The notes: generated by a model from the sequence alone, not told the origin. 64,000 nt of DNA from SAR116 cluster bacterium AG-325-I21 (GCA_003282865.1 QBYK01000004.1:1-64000), one strand, 5' to 3'. Positions 39,269 through 52,485 are shown, counted from the first letter of the stretch. A program made the numbers and translations.

Positions 39269-39999
39269 CGCGCTGGGTCCTGTAGTTCCAGCCGGGCAGC
39301 AAGTGTCACCCAGACCATTTCAGCCAGCAGCACCAGCAACTCACTGCCAAGATCGGGCTGAAAGCTATTCGCGGTTTTTCCGCCAAGTAGCAGCAAAGCA
39401 TGCGAATCTGGATTAGGAAACCGGTATGGTAGCCGGATAATTGCGAGGCTTTCGGCAGGCGTCAACAGCAACTTTTGGGCAGCATGATTCGGCATGCCAA
39501 GGTATAGGCTGCGGCTGTAAATTGCAGCGTCAATTTGGGTGGCTGGATAAAGGCTAAGGCCAGTATCGGTTATATTTTGCATGACCACTTCTTCCTCGAT
39601 AATGAGCTGCCACTGGTTAAGGCCAAAAATCAACGGAAACTCATTGGCAATTACCTGACACATGACGGGCAAATCAGAGCTGGCAAGAAGCCCCAATGTG
39701 GCTTGATGCACTCTCTTCCAGCTCAGCATGCTTTCGGCAGCAACTCCTAGCAGCGACTCGTGATTCTCTTTGATCTTGCGGGCATCCTGGCGGGCCTTGA
39801 AAGCAAACGCTGGACTCAAATCAACAACTTTTGAATCTACCTGTTTATTGTCTCGGGCATGATCGCTTGCTACCGCTATACAAAGCGCCGAGAGTTTTGG
39901 ATGGCCTGATAGCATATCGGTGATAGAGTCCGTATTATTGGTCAAAAAGGCGGTAATATCTTTGGCAGTAATGTTTTTTATTGGATTATTATCTGCCAT
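39265..39999 (-). CDS. DUF484 family protein
   Basis: A 244-residue protein of the DUF484 family, which adopts a GAF-like fold. Recognisable are the N-terminal ITAKDITAFLTNNTDSITDML helical region, LSPAFAFKARQDARKIKENH and a C-terminal GAF-like part (ESLAIIRLPYRF to ALLLLGGKTANSFQPDLGSELLVLLAEMV). It is typically found directly upstream of xerC, as here, but its biochemical role is not known. A link to recombination or division is inferred only from this conserved neighbourhood. Confidence 0.88.
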   Translation of the reverse strand: MADNNPIKNITAKDITAFLTNNTDSITDMLSGHPKLSALCIAVASDHARDNKQVDSKVVDLSPAFAFKARQDARKIKENHESLLGVAAESMLSWKRVHQATLGLLASSDLPVMCQVIANEFPLIFGLNQWQLIIEEEVVMQNITDTGLSLYPATQIDAAIYSRSLYLGMPNHAAQKLLLTPAESLAIIRLPYRFPNPDSHALLLLGGKTANSFQPDLGSELLVLLAEMVWVTLAARLELQDPAR

Positions 40000-40086
40000 A
40001 TCGCTGCCTTTGCCGGTTTATAATATTTTGATGGCAGCCGACTGTTTGGTCCCGTCCTCCCACGCAACGGCGTTTTGAAGCTGGAA

Positions 40087-40740
40087 TTATAGAATTGACT
40101 GGCCGGTCGCCTGCCAATCTTTTAAAAAAGCATCCAATCCGCTATTGGTTAGGGGGTGTTCGTAAAGCGCTGTCAGAATTTTTGGTGGTAAGGTTACCAC
40201 ATCGGCTCCCATTAACGCTGCATCAACAACGTGGGATGTGCTGCGGACCGATGCCACCAACACGTTTGTATCGAAATCATAGTTTGCATAAATGCTGCAA
40301 ATTTCTTCGATTAGACCCATGCCGTCCTGGCCAATATCATCGAGCCTACCAACAAAAGGCGAAATAAATTTGGCACCCGCCTTAGCAGCAAGAAGGGCCT
40401 GTCCGGCGGTAAAGCACAAGGTAACATTCACGTTGGTACCGGCATCGCTTAGTGCTCGGCATGTCATTAGCCCATCACGGGTCAATGGCACTTTTACTGC
40501 TACATTAGGTGCAATGGCGGCTAGTTTACGGCCCTCTGTTAGCATCGTGTTGAAATCGGTGGCTGTTACTTCGGCACTTACCGGCCCGTCAACAAGGTTA
40601 CAAATCTGTGCAATCGTGTCCAAAATATTTCGCCCGGACTTGGCAATTAGCGATGGATTTGTTGTTACTCCATCAATAAAGCCCGTATCAAGAAAGTCGG
40701 TGATCTCTCCGATATCGGCGCTGTCGAGAAAAATTTTCAT
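40087..40740 (-). CDS. fsa: Fructose-6-phosphate aldolase / transaldolase (TalC-FSA type)
   Basis: A 217-residue TIM-barrel class I aldolase of the small transaldolase subfamily: [13 protein letters not shown] (Asp6), GVTTNPSL, Schiff-base lysine in VAVKVPLT (Lys83), [19 protein letters not shown] and [12 protein letters not shown]. Members act either as transaldolase or as fructose-6-phosphate aldolase, which sequence alone does not settle. It lies 87 bp upstream of DUF484-xerC on the same strand and divergent from priA, the common arrangement next to atpHAGDC. Confidence 0.92.
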   Translation of the reverse strand: MKIFLDSADIGEITDFLDTGFIDGVTTNPSLIAKSGRNILDTIAQICNLVDGPVSAEVTATDFNTMLTEGRKLAAIAPNVAVKVPLTRDGLMTCRALSDAGTNVNVTLCFTAGQALLAAKAGAKFISPFVGRLDDIGQDGMGLIEEICSIYANYDFDTNVLVASVRSTSHVVDAALMGADVVTLPPKILTALYEHPLTNSGLDAFLKDWQATGQSIL

Positions 40741-40755
40741 ACTATTGATCCTGTT

Positions 40756-40784
40756 TTGAACGGATTGGCCCTTGCGATTTTATG
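40756..40784 (+). promoter_or_regulatory. Candidate sigma-70 promoter for priA
   Basis: TTGAAC (40756-40761), 17-bp spacer, TTTATG (40779-40784) in the short divergent gap between fsa and priA. The -10 overlaps the most upstream in-frame ATG of priA (40782), which argues for a downstream translation start. Pattern-based only. Confidence 0.35.
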
Positions 40785-40850
40785 CTGTACCTCTCAAGTT
40801 TACTTGAAGAGATAGCGCAAATCCAGAAACTTAATAATGTGGGCTTAAGA

Positions 40851-43064
40851 ATGCAGCAGGCTACATCTGCCATATCAAGTCAGCCTATGATGAGCATAGC
40901 AGTAGCCGCACCGGTTGGCGGGCCATATGACTACCTAGCAGGCCCAGCTATGGGCGCTGTTCGGGGCAGTCTTGTAATAGTTCCATTCGGTGGGCGGCAA
41001 TTGCCTGGAATTGTCATGGGGCCAGCGAAAGGTCATTTACCTCCAGTCAAATTGCGAGAGGTATTACTGGCGATAAAATTACCGCCGCTGTCCGACGCCA
41101 TGGTGCAGTTTATCGAACGTGTTTCCGCCTGGACAATGGCTCCGTTGGGCGCTGTGGTGAAAATGGTTTTAAGCCAGCCAGCTGCACTTGGCCGCCCTCC
41201 GCAGCAAAAGTTTTATCGGCTTGCCGCGTGGCAGGACGGAATAAGGTTAACCGCAGCACGCCAGCTTGTACTTGATTATCTTGGCAACCCAGACCAGCTA
41301 AATCACGGTGATTTTGCCGCTGGTATTATCGCCGCGTGTGGGGTTAGTCAGTCCGTGTTGAACGGAATGGAGACTGCCGGTCTATTAGAGGTTGACCTTA
41401 TTTCAGCTGACCGCCTGCCATCTGAGCCATTGTGTGATCGTAATCATCTTGCGTTGACTGATGATCAGCGGAATGCTGCGCGAAACCTTTGTGCCACAAT
41501 TGGGCAGGGGTTTCGGGTCAACCTTCTTGATGGAGTTACAGGGTCCGGCAAAACCGAAGTTTATTTTGAAGCGGTAGAGGCTACCATTAAAGCTGGCCAG
41601 CAGGTGTTGATATTACTTCCCGAAATTGCTCTCTCGCCGGCATGGCGCACCCGGTTTACTACCCGTTTTGGCGTTGCCCCAGTGGAATGGCATTCGGATA
41701 TTTCGCCCGGCCAAAAGCGCAAATCATGGCGGTTTGTTCTGCAAGGGCGCGCGTCAGTTGTGGTTGGTGCGCGTTCAGCGCTATTCCTCCCATTTTCCAA
41801 ACTTGGCCTTATCATTGTTGATGAAGAACACGAACATGCCTACAAGCAAGAGGACCAGGTTATTTATCAGGCACGAGATATGGCGGTACTTCGTGGGCAG
41901 CTCGATCGGCTGCCAGTTATTCTGGCTAGCGCCACCCCATCATTGGAAAGCTGGGTAAATGCTGGCAAGACAGGCGCGCCGCCGCGCTATGGTTATCTTG
42001 CATTGCCAAAACGGATTAATAATGCCCAGCTTCCTATCATAACTGCAATTAACCTTCGTAAAACCCGGCCAGAACGTGGGCGATGGCTTGCTCCACCGTT
42101 AGTAGAGGCTATTAGTACGCGGCTTGAAGTTGGAGAACAGACTTTGCTCTTTTTGAACCGGCGCGGCTTTGCGCCGCTAACGTTGTGTGGATCGTGTGGA
42201 ACGAAATTAATCTGTCCAAATTGTGACTCTTGGATGGTGGCTCACCGGTTGGCAGGCCGAATGCGGTGTCATCATTGCGGTCATGAATCGCGACCAAGCA
42301 AGGATTGTAGTAGCTGTGGCAGCAAGAACTCAATGCAGGCTTGTGGACCCGGCGTTGAACGGCTTGCTGAAGAGGTTTTATGGAGGTTTCCCGATGCGCG
42401 GTTTGCCGTGTTATCTAGCGATACAGTCGGAACACCAAAAGCTGCGGAGGCCTTTATTCAGTCGGTAAGTGAGGGAGAGGTTGACATCATTATTGGCACG
42501 CAAATGGCGGCTAAGGGCCATCATTTTCCGCATTTAACGCTTGTTGGGGTTGTCGACGCTGATCTAGGGCTTGCTGGTGGTGATTTGCGTGCAGCAGAAC
42601 GAACATTTCAAATGCTAAGCCAGGTTGCCGGGCGTGCGGGCCGCGAATCGCGTCCGGGGATAGCAATGCTCCAAACTCTAGAACCTGAGAGTCCGGTTCT
42701 TGGCAGCCTGATTGCCGGTGACCGGGATGCTTTTTTGGCTCAAGAAGCAACCGCTCGCATCTCAGCTGGTATGCCACCTTTTGGCCGTTTAGCGGCGATT
42801 ATCATTGCTTCGCCGCATGAAGATCGCCTACACCATGCAATGCAACAGCTTTTGGTCAGTCGTCCAAATATTCAATCGGTAAAGATTTATGGGCCAGCAA
42901 TTGCTCCAATTGGATTTTTGAGGGGAAAACACCGAGCTAGATTGCTTGTTTCCGCTGATAAGAGTGTGAAAATCCAACATATTTTGGAAGACTGGCTTGG
43001 TCCGATTAAATTCGCATCATCTGTACGCATGCAGATCGACATCGATCCCTACAGTTTCCTTTAG
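40851..43064 (+). CDS. priA: Primosomal replication restart helicase PriA
   Basis: A 3'-5' helicase that reloads the replisome at collapsed forks. The N-terminal 3'BD domain begins at about AVAAPVGGPYDYLAG; next are Walker A LLDGVTGSGKTEVYFEAVE, the DEEHEHAYKQE box, a zinc-binding insertion with the cysteines of CGSCG, CPNC, CHHCG and CSSCG, then helicase motifs IIGTQMAAKGHHFP and VAGRAGR. The start is uncertain: the frame is open from ATG 40782, but that codon overlaps a candidate -10. ATG 40851 and ATG 40887 are alternatives, none with a strong Shine-Dalgarno. I list 40851, giving 737 residues. Confidence 0.93.
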   Translation: MQQATSAISSQPMMSIAVAAPVGGPYDYLAGPAMGAVRGSLVIVPFGGRQLPGIVMGPAKGHLPPVKLREVLLAIKLPPLSDAMVQFIERVSAWTMAPLGAVVKMVLSQPAALGRPPQQKFYRLAAWQDGIRLTAARQLVLDYLGNPDQLNHGDFAAGIIAACGVSQSVLNGMETAGLLEVDLISADRLPSEPLCDRNHLALTDDQRNAARNLCATIGQGFRVNLLDGVTGSGKTEVYFEAVEATIKAGQQVLILLPEIALSPAWRTRFTTRFGVAPVEWHSDISPGQKRKSWRFVLQGRASVVVGARSALFLPFSKLGLIIVDEEHEHAYKQEDQVIYQARDMAVLRGQLDRLPVILASATPSLESWVNAGKTGAPPRYGYLALPKRINNAQLPIITAINLRKTRPERGRWLAPPLVEAISTRLEVGEQTLLFLNRRGFAPLTLCGSCGTKLICPNCDSWMVAHRLAGRMRCHHCGHESRPSKDCSSCGSKNSMQACGPGVERLAEEVLWRFPDARFAVLSSDTVGTPKAAEAFIQSVSEGEVDIIIGTQMAAKGHHFPHLTLVGVVDADLGLAGGDLRAAERTFQMLSQVAGRAGRESRPGIAMLQTLEPESPVLGSLIAGDRDAFLAQEATARISAGMPPFGRLAAIIIASPHEDRLHHAMQQLLVSRPNIQSVKIYGPAIAPIGFLRGKHRARLLVSADKSVKIQHILEDWLGPIKFASSVRMQIDIDPYSFL

Positions 43065-43121
43065 GCTGCCTCGTTTCACGCACAACGGTAAACCATCAAA
43101 AAATTCGTCAATTTTCCTGGT

Positions 43122-43149
43122 TAGACAGCTTGCCTTTCGGGCATGTCTA
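43122..43149 (+). repeat. Stem-loop upstream of the atp operon
   Basis: TAGACA ... TGTCTA form a 6-bp outer stem with an inner GCC-TTTCG-GGC pairing. It lies 58 bp after priA and about 100 bp before atpH. No T-run follows, so a terminator is doubtful; it may be a leader or mRNA-end structure. Confidence 0.4.
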
Positions 43150-43247
43150 TGATAGCAACCTCGCGTCATAAAAAGTTAAAGTTGAATTGGCGCACTCTTC
43201 AGTGTGTACCCAAAAAATAGGTTTGTTTCAGGGTGAGGATCTAATCA

Positions 43248-45334
<2,087 letters not shown>

Positions 45335-45387
45335 TAACTAATTGAGGCATTTGCGGTAATTTTGTACAGCATAATGGAGTTTGGCAA

Positions 45388-46260
45388 ATGGCATCTTTGA
45401 AAGATTTAAAGACGCGCATTAATAGCGTCAAGTCCACGCAGAAAATCACTGCTGCTATGAAAATGGTTGCAGCGGCGAAACTACGCCGGGCGCAAGAAGC
45501 CGCAGAGTCAGGTCGTCCTTATGCTGATCGGATGCGTCTTGTTACATCTAATCTTGTGGCAAGGGCCGATGTGAGTTCGGCACCCGCATTGCTGATTGGT
45601 AATGGCAAGTCGACGACGCATTTGCTGGTTGTCATTTCCGCAGACCGCGGCCTTTGTGGCGGTTTTAACGGATCAATTACCCGGCAGACGCGTACTGAGT
45701 TAACACGCCTTCAAGATGAAGGGAAAACAGTAAAGTTGTTAATGGTAGGACGGAAGTCTGCTGATGCGCTTCGCCGTGAATATGGCAAGCAGTTTATTGA
45801 TAGCATTGAGGGAATTCAGGGCACGTCAGTGTCATTTTCTGATGCGGCATCACTTGGCGATACAATCCGAACTGGATTTGAAGCTGGTGATTACGATGTT
45901 TGCACGATGATTTATAACAAATTTGTCAATGCCATCACTCAGGAAATTACGTTAACTCAGCTTATTCCTGCAGAAATGAATGTCGTTGATGACAGCAATG
46001 CGAGCGTTAATTATGAATATGAACCAGAAGACGATGAGCTCTTGGGCAGTCTCCTGCCCCGTATCTTGTCAACACAGCTATACAGCGCATTACTTGAGTC
46101 TTCAGCGGCCGAATTAGCGGCAAGAATGACGGCGATGGACAATGCAACGCGGAATGCTGGCGATTTGATCGACCGCCTGACTTTGGTATTTAACCGAACT
46201 CGTCAAGCCGCGATTACGAATGAACTCATAGAGATTATCTCGGGTGCTGAAGCGGTATAA
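45388..46260 (+). CDS. atpG: F1F0 ATP synthase gamma subunit
   Basis: A 290-residue rotor subunit. The N- and C-terminal coiled-coil helices are recognisable (ASLKDLKTRINSVKSTQKITAAMKMVAAAKLRRAQ and TAMDNATRNAGDLIDRLTLVFNRTRQAAITNELIEI split around an alpha/beta domain), with ISADRGLCGGFN in between. It transmits rotation from the c-ring. ATGGAG precedes the ATG; 53 bp after atpA. Confidence 0.97.
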   Translation: MASLKDLKTRINSVKSTQKITAAMKMVAAAKLRRAQEAAESGRPYADRMRLVTSNLVARADVSSAPALLIGNGKSTTHLLVVISADRGLCGGFNGSITRQTRTELTRLQDEGKTVKLLMVGRKSADALRREYGKQFIDSIEGIQGTSVSFSDAASLGDTIRTGFEAGDYDVCTMIYNKFVNAITQEITLTQLIPAEMNVVDDSNASVNYEYEPEDDELLGSLLPRILSTQLYSALLESSAAELAARMTAMDNATRNAGDLIDRLTLVFNRTRQAAITNELIEIISGAEAV

Positions 46261-46282
46261 TTCAGCATCTGAGTGCAAGTAA

Positions 46283-47764
<1,482 letters not shown>

Positions 47765-47805
47765 GGGCATCACTCTCTATTTATCCACTATGAGGATACG
47801 GTAGC

Positions 47806-48159
47806 ATGGCTGAAACAACATTATTGGAATTGGTAACACCGACTCGCATTATGGCCCAAAAAGCGGTGCAAATGGTTGTAGCACCTGGCGTTGAGGGCTT
47901 ATTTGGTGTCTTACCGCGTCATGCCCCATTGCTCGCCGGCCTTGGGCGCGGGATCGTTGAAGTGCATGAAGATGGCAAGATTACCGACCGGATCATGATT
48001 GATGGCGGGCTCGCTGACGTATCAGGCGACTCTATAACCATCATGGCTGAACGGGCTATTGATCTTGGCACAGCTGATTCGGCCGCTCTAAAGGAAGCAG
48101 TGGCGGCGGCCAATGAAGCTGAAGCTGATTTTTTGAATGCGGTGGTTGCGGAGCTATAA
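47806..48159 (+). CDS. atpC: F1F0 ATP synthase epsilon subunit
   Basis: A 117-residue subunit: N-terminal beta-sandwich (VTPTRIMAQKAVQMVVAPGVEGLFGVLPRHAPLLAGLGRGIVEV) and a short C-terminal helical hairpin. The second helix is brief compared with E. coli, as in many alphaproteobacteria. It couples gamma to the c-ring and may inhibit hydrolysis. Final gene of the operon; convergent with rppH 93 bp away. Confidence 0.94.
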   Translation: MAETTLLELVTPTRIMAQKAVQMVVAPGVEGLFGVLPRHAPLLAGLGRGIVEVHEDGKITDRIMIDGGLADVSGDSITIMAERAIDLGTADSAALKEAVAAANEAEADFLNAVVAEL

Positions 48160-48252
48160 TTTTCAGCCAGTTGGTTTATTAGATATGTAGAAACGGACTG
48201 CCAACATTCTGATAGCCTTTTCGATGAGGTAGGAGCGAATGGTACGAGCTCA

Positions 48253-48729
48253 CTAGACAAAGCCCTTGAAGGCGTCTAACACGTCGTCATAGACATCACG
48301 TTTAAACGGAACTGCCAAGTTAACCAGCTCGGCTGGGGAAAGCCATCGCCATTCGCAGAATTCTGGATTCTCCGTGTTGATATTGATCTCTGCATCACTA
48401 CCGGTAAAGCGCAACGCCATCCATTTCTGCTTTTGGCCCTTATATTGGCCGTGCCATAACTCGTCGGCAAGCGGAAGTGGGATATCATAATATAGCCATT
48501 CACTGTGCTCGCAAAGCAATTCGGCAGATGATGTGCCAATTTCTTCGGCCATTTCGCGCATACAGGCATCCACAACAGTTTCACCCGGATCAATCCCTCC
48601 TTGAGGCATTTGCCATGCTTCGGCGCGGCTATCGATACGACGACCACTAAAGACCTGCTTCGAATAATTGATAAGAAAGATACCAACACAAGGCCGATAA
48701 GGCCGCTCTTCATAAGGAATATCGCGCAT
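48253..48729 (-). CDS. rppH: RNA pyrophosphohydrolase RppH (Nudix)
   Basis: A 158-residue Nudix hydrolase opening YRPCVGIFLINYSKQVFSGRR, with the Nudix box GGIDPGETVVDACMREMAEEIG and the RppH-type QMPQGG lead-in, ending with FCEWRWLSPAELVNLAVPFKRDVY. It removes pyrophosphate from mRNA 5' ends and so initiates decay. Two bases after ctpA on the same strand, the usual alphaproteobacterial neighbour. Confidence 0.93.
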   Translation of the reverse strand: MRDIPYEERPYRPCVGIFLINYSKQVFSGRRIDSRAEAWQMPQGGIDPGETVVDACMREMAEEIGTSSAELLCEHSEWLYYDIPLPLADELWHGQYKGQKQKWMALRFTGSDAEININTENPEFCEWRWLSPAELVNLAVPFKRDVYDDVLDAFKGFV

Positions 48730-48731
48730 AA

Positions 48732-50075
48732 TTAGGGTCTTGTAGCCTCGTTATTGAAGATGGATACGCCACGTATTAGGTCCAGTGCCCGCGCAAGCTG
48801 ATAATCAACCTTTGATTGATCAGTCTTTGGCGGTTTGACTGACTTGCCTTCAGTATTTTGTTTTATGTTGCTTGTATCAACTTCTTTTCCATTGTCGAGT
48901 GCCCCTCTCAAATCCTCTTCACGAGTAATTCCACCTTCTAATTTTTCGATACGGGCGAGAGCCACTTCGATGTCTGGCGTAATCCCCTTTGCCTGAATTG
49001 AAACGCCAGACGGAGTGTAATAGCGCGCTGTGGTAAGCCGCATTGCGCTATTGCCCGATAACGGAATGACTGACTGGACCGAACCTTTGCCAAATGACCG
49101 GGTGCCGAGGAGCACGGCACGACGATGATCTTTCAGCGCACCAGCAACAATTTCCGAAGCTGATGCTGATCCTGAATTGATCAACACGACAACTGGCAAA
49201 CCCTTGGCAATGTCACCTGGCCTTGCATAGGCACGGCTGGCATTTTCATTACTACGGCCGCGCGTTGACACTATTTCGCCCTGTTCTAGAAAAGCATCAC
49301 TGACTGAAATAGCTTCGTTCAATAAACCTCCTGGATTATTGCGCAAATCGAGAACAAAACCTTGCAGTTTTTCGCCATGTTCGAGAAACATTTGTTCTAT
49401 TTCCTTGGTCAAACCGGATGTTGTCTGTTCGGAAAAGGTGGTAACTCTCAGATAGCCGATACCCTCAAACATCTTAGCCCGCACTGACCGAATTTTGATT
49501 GTGTCACGTTTCAAGGTAACATCAAAAGGCTTGAGTGTGCCACGCTTTACAGTGATGGTCACCTTGGACCCTACTTTGCCGCGCAGCTTGTCAACCGCAC
49601 CACTGAGGGTCATGCCACGTATTGGTTTATCATTCACAGCGATAATCAAATCTCCGGGTTGCAATCCAGCTTTGGCTGCCGGTGTATCATCAATTGGTGA
49701 TACGATTTTTATCACACCATCTTCCATGGTGATTTCGATACCGAGTCCCCCAAACTTTCCTTTAGTTTGAACCTGCATGTCACTAAAATTGTCGGTATTC
49801 AGAAAAGATGAATGCGGATCAAGAGAGGTCAGCATGCCGTTAATTGCCGCTTCAACCAAATCTTTTTCGTTGACTTCGTCAACATAGCTCTCGCGCACGC
49901 GCTGGAATATATCGCCAAACAAACCAAGTTGGCGATAAATCTCATCATTCTTGCCAGATTGCGCCGTGGTTAAAGTTGGAAGCGCGGCACCGGTAATCAA
50001 AACACCGCAAATGAAGGGTACAAAAATTTGTCGCAAGCGAGGTACGCGAGTAGAAAGAAAGCTAACAATTTGCAT
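48732..50075 (-). CDS. ctpA: Carboxy-terminal processing protease CtpA (S41)
   Basis: A 447-residue periplasmic serine protease. An N-terminal hydrophobic signal/anchor (about 16-40) precedes a helical region (YVDEVNEKDLVEAAINGMLTSLDPHSSFL), a PDZ domain (GGLGIEITMEDGVIKIVSP to GDLIIAVNDKPI) and the S41 domain with nucleophile Ser in INSGSASASEIVAGAL and catalytic Lys in GTRSFGKGSVQ. It trims C-termini of exported proteins. AGGAGC lies 8 bases before the ATG. The M23 peptidase gene (envC-like) that commonly precedes ctpA is absent here. Confidence 0.95.
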   Translation of the reverse strand: MQIVSFLSTRVPRLRQIFVPFICGVLITGAALPTLTTAQSGKNDEIYRQLGLFGDIFQRVRESYVDEVNEKDLVEAAINGMLTSLDPHSSFLNTDNFSDMQVQTKGKFGGLGIEITMEDGVIKIVSPIDDTPAAKAGLQPGDLIIAVNDKPIRGMTLSGAVDKLRGKVGSKVTITVKRGTLKPFDVTLKRDTIKIRSVRAKMFEGIGYLRVTTFSEQTTSGLTKEIEQMFLEHGEKLQGFVLDLRNNPGGLLNEAISVSDAFLEQGEIVSTRGRSNENASRAYARPGDIAKGLPVVVLINSGSASASEIVAGALKDHRRAVLLGTRSFGKGSVQSVIPLSGNSAMRLTTARYYTPSGVSIQAKGITPDIEVALARIEKLEGGITREEDLRGALDNGKEVDTSNIKQNTEGKSVKPPKTDQSKVDYQLARALDLIRGVSIFNNEATRP

Positions 50076-50381
50076 TTAACATTGCTCCTGATGTCTTGCG
50101 AACGGATTGAATAATTCGGCCCTTTGATAAGACTGGGTTTTGTCTGTGACTGCGAAATAGGAATTCTGCGCCAAACAAGCGATGGTGGCACTTCTTATTT
50201 GTCAGCCATGGTGCCAGTCAATTTATTTGCATACAAGTGTAACTAGCCTACTCGGTCAAAAGATTTTACCCTTTAATGAAATTGCCTACCTTGACTTGCA
50301 GCGGGTGAAATAAATTCAAGTTACCCATCCTAGGCTGTTGGTCAATTACAGTCCTACCGACAATTCATAATCAAGTATAAT
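50076..50381 (-). other. Gap between gpmI and ctpA, no gene seen
   Basis: The 306 bp hold no reading frame with coding character on either strand. A candidate ctpA promoter lies within (separate entry). No terminator is evident after gpmI. Confidence 0.6.
50231..50259 (-). promoter_or_regulatory. Candidate sigma-70 promoter for ctpA-rppH
   Basis: On the minus strand TTGACC (50259-50254), a 17-bp spacer, then TTGTAT (50236-50231). The implied transcript would have a leader of about 150 nt before the ctpA ATG. Pattern-based only. Confidence 0.4.
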
Positions 50382-51920
50382 TTAATTGGGTATTAATAGA
50401 CTTCTGCCAGTCATTTGGTCCGGCTGGGCGATACCCATCATGGCCAGTATGCTTGGCGCGAGATCGGCAAGTCGGCCTGCTGCAAGGCTGGTATTAGTGT
50501 TACCATTGACCAAAATTAATGGCACCGGATTGCTGGTATGTGCTGTATGTGGTGCGGCTTCAGCTTGATCCCACATTATTTCACAATTACCATGATCCGC
50601 TGTTACCAGCATCTGTCCATCACTCTCTGTTACGACATTTGCTAGAATGCCGACACACCGGTCTACGGTTTCGACCGCTGCTATCGCAGCATCAAGATCC
50701 CCCGTATGCCCAACCATGTCAGGATTGGCAAAATTGATAATCAGAAAATCATGGGCTTTAGTGCGTAAGCTGGAAATTGCCGCTTCTAAAATGGCGTTCG
50801 CGCTCATTTCAGGCTGCAAATCGTAGGTCGCAACAGCAGGTGATGCAATCATTTTCCTTTCTTCTCCTGGCCGCAATGTTTCGTCACCACCATTCAAAAA
50901 AAAGGTTACGTGCGGGTATTTTTCGGTTTCAGCTAGGCGCAATTGGTATTTGCCAGCCTTTGCGATTGTTGCCCCCAGGGTGTCTTGCAAGTTAGGTGTC
51001 GGGTAAAGAGCCACAATATGTTTATCAAGTGATTGTGAGTAGCTGGTCATGCCAGCCATGCAAATAAGGTTGAGGGGTTGAATGTCACAACCAGAATTAT
51101 TTGGGTCACAAAAACAGGTAAGCAACTGGCGAGCCCGGTCAGCTCGGAAATTCATCATCACGATAGCATCACCATTTTGCATACCCCCATAGTTACCAAT
51201 AATGGTTGGTGTAATAAATTCATCGCCATCGCCACGAGCGTAAGATGCTTCTAAAGCCGTTAATGCATTAATGGCAAAAATGGGTGCGCGCGCAGTGGCA
51301 ATAGCATCGTAGGCAGCTTGTGTACGCTCCCATCGGCTATCTCGGTCCATGGCAAAATAGCGTCCAATGATACTAGCCATTTTGGCACCAGGGGGAAGCG
51401 CCTCTAAAAATCTGGGCAAGTCCTGCTTTGCGGCTTGAGGTAGTGTATCACGACCATCGGTAAAGCCGTGGATGGCGACCGGAACACCGGCTGTGACTAG
51501 ACCATTAATGACCGCCAGAAAATGATCCTGATGAGCATGAACCCCGCCGGGTGATAACAGGCCCATCACATGCGCAGTGCCGCCGGATTGAAGCAGGCTT
51601 GCAGCAAGGCTGGCGAGCGCGTCATGAGCGGCAAGTGATCCATCCTGAACAGCTTTATTTATGCGGGGCAAAGCCTGCATCACCACACGACCTGCACCAA
51701 TGTTCATGTGACCAACCTCCGAATTGCCAACCTGCCCGTCAGGTAAACCAACATCGGCTCCTGATGCTCCAAGCAGGCTATGTGGCTGACTGTTAATCAA
51801 GCCATCAAACACGGGTGTTCTGGCAAGTGCAATGGCGTTATTGCCACGCTCGGTGCGATGACCCCAACCGTCCATAATACATAAAACAACCGGGCCACTA
51901 GATGGCTGATATTTAGACAT
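50382..51920 (-). CDS. gpmI: 2,3-bisphosphoglycerate-independent phosphoglycerate mutase
   Basis: A 512-residue two-domain Mn-dependent enzyme of the alkaline-phosphatase superfamily. VLCIMDGWGHR (metal Asp), phosphoserine-forming Ser67 in GNSEVGHMNIGAGR, IHGFTDGRDTLP, NFRADRARQL, and the C-terminal metal ligands in INFANPDMVGHTGD and LVTADHGNCE. It interconverts 3- and 2-phosphoglycerate in glycolysis and gluconeogenesis. On the minus strand after rlmH, in the standard order. Confidence 0.97.
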   Translation of the reverse strand: MSKYQPSSGPVVLCIMDGWGHRTERGNNAIALARTPVFDGLINSQPHSLLGASGADVGLPDGQVGNSEVGHMNIGAGRVVMQALPRINKAVQDGSLAAHDALASLAASLLQSGGTAHVMGLLSPGGVHAHQDHFLAVINGLVTAGVPVAIHGFTDGRDTLPQAAKQDLPRFLEALPPGAKMASIIGRYFAMDRDSRWERTQAAYDAIATARAPIFAINALTALEASYARGDGDEFITPTIIGNYGGMQNGDAIVMMNFRADRARQLLTCFCDPNNSGCDIQPLNLICMAGMTSYSQSLDKHIVALYPTPNLQDTLGATIAKAGKYQLRLAETEKYPHVTFFLNGGDETLRPGEERKMIASPAVATYDLQPEMSANAILEAAISSLRTKAHDFLIINFANPDMVGHTGDLDAAIAAVETVDRCVGILANVVTESDGQMLVTADHGNCEIMWDQAEAAPHTAHTSNPVPLILVNGNTNTSLAAGRLADLAPSILAMMGIAQPDQMTGRSLLIPN

Positions 51921-52026
51921 AAGCTTCTTATAATGGCGGCGTGAAATGATGTACAGATAGATTATATGTGTAAATGATGTTGACAGGTCATGAGGGGCTG
52001 TTGGCTCGCTAAAAAATAAACTGGCC

Positions 52027-52485
52027 CTAATTGGCGCGGTGATACGGATGGCCTACAAGGATTGCGTTCGCTCGGTATAATTGTTCAGCAAGCATTGCCC
52101 TAAATAGCATATGCGGCCATGTTGCGCGTCCAAGGGCTATGATATGTTTGGCCTCTTGGTGTAAAATATTAGCATGGCCATCAGCTCCCCCAATCGCAAA
52201 AAATGCTGATCCAAATCCTTCATCACGCCATCTGCCAATCAAGGCAGCAAAATCTTCTGATGAATAATCTTTGCCGCGCGGATCTAAAACCCCGAGGGCT
52301 GCGCCATCTGGTATCGCCCGCAAAAGGCGCTGGGTTTCATCTTCGGTCCGTTTTGGCCCGGCTGGTAATTTTGACTCGATTTCGATGATCTGGCCGGCTG
52401 GTTTTAGCCGTGACAGCCAGCTTTGCGCCAGGGCGTTTTCCGGTGTGGCACGGCCCTTGCCAATGGCAACGATGGAAAGCTGCAT
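52027..52485 (-). CDS. rlmH: 23S rRNA pseudouridine1915 N3-methyltransferase RlmH
   Basis: A 152-residue SPOUT methyltransferase: LSIVAIGKGR opening, ALGVLDPRGKDYSSEDFAALI, AFFAIGGADGHA (SAM-knot region) and the C-terminal LGRATWPHMLFRAMLAEQLYRANAILVGHPYHR. It methylates pseudouridine 1915 in helix 69 of 23S rRNA on assembled ribosomes. It follows rsfS by 33 bp, the common order. Confidence 0.95.
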   Translation of the reverse strand: MQLSIVAIGKGRATPENALAQSWLSRLKPAGQIIEIESKLPAGPKRTEDETQRLLRAIPDGAALGVLDPRGKDYSSEDFAALIGRWRDEGFGSAFFAIGGADGHANILHQEAKHIIALGRATWPHMLFRAMLAEQLYRANAILVGHPYHRAN

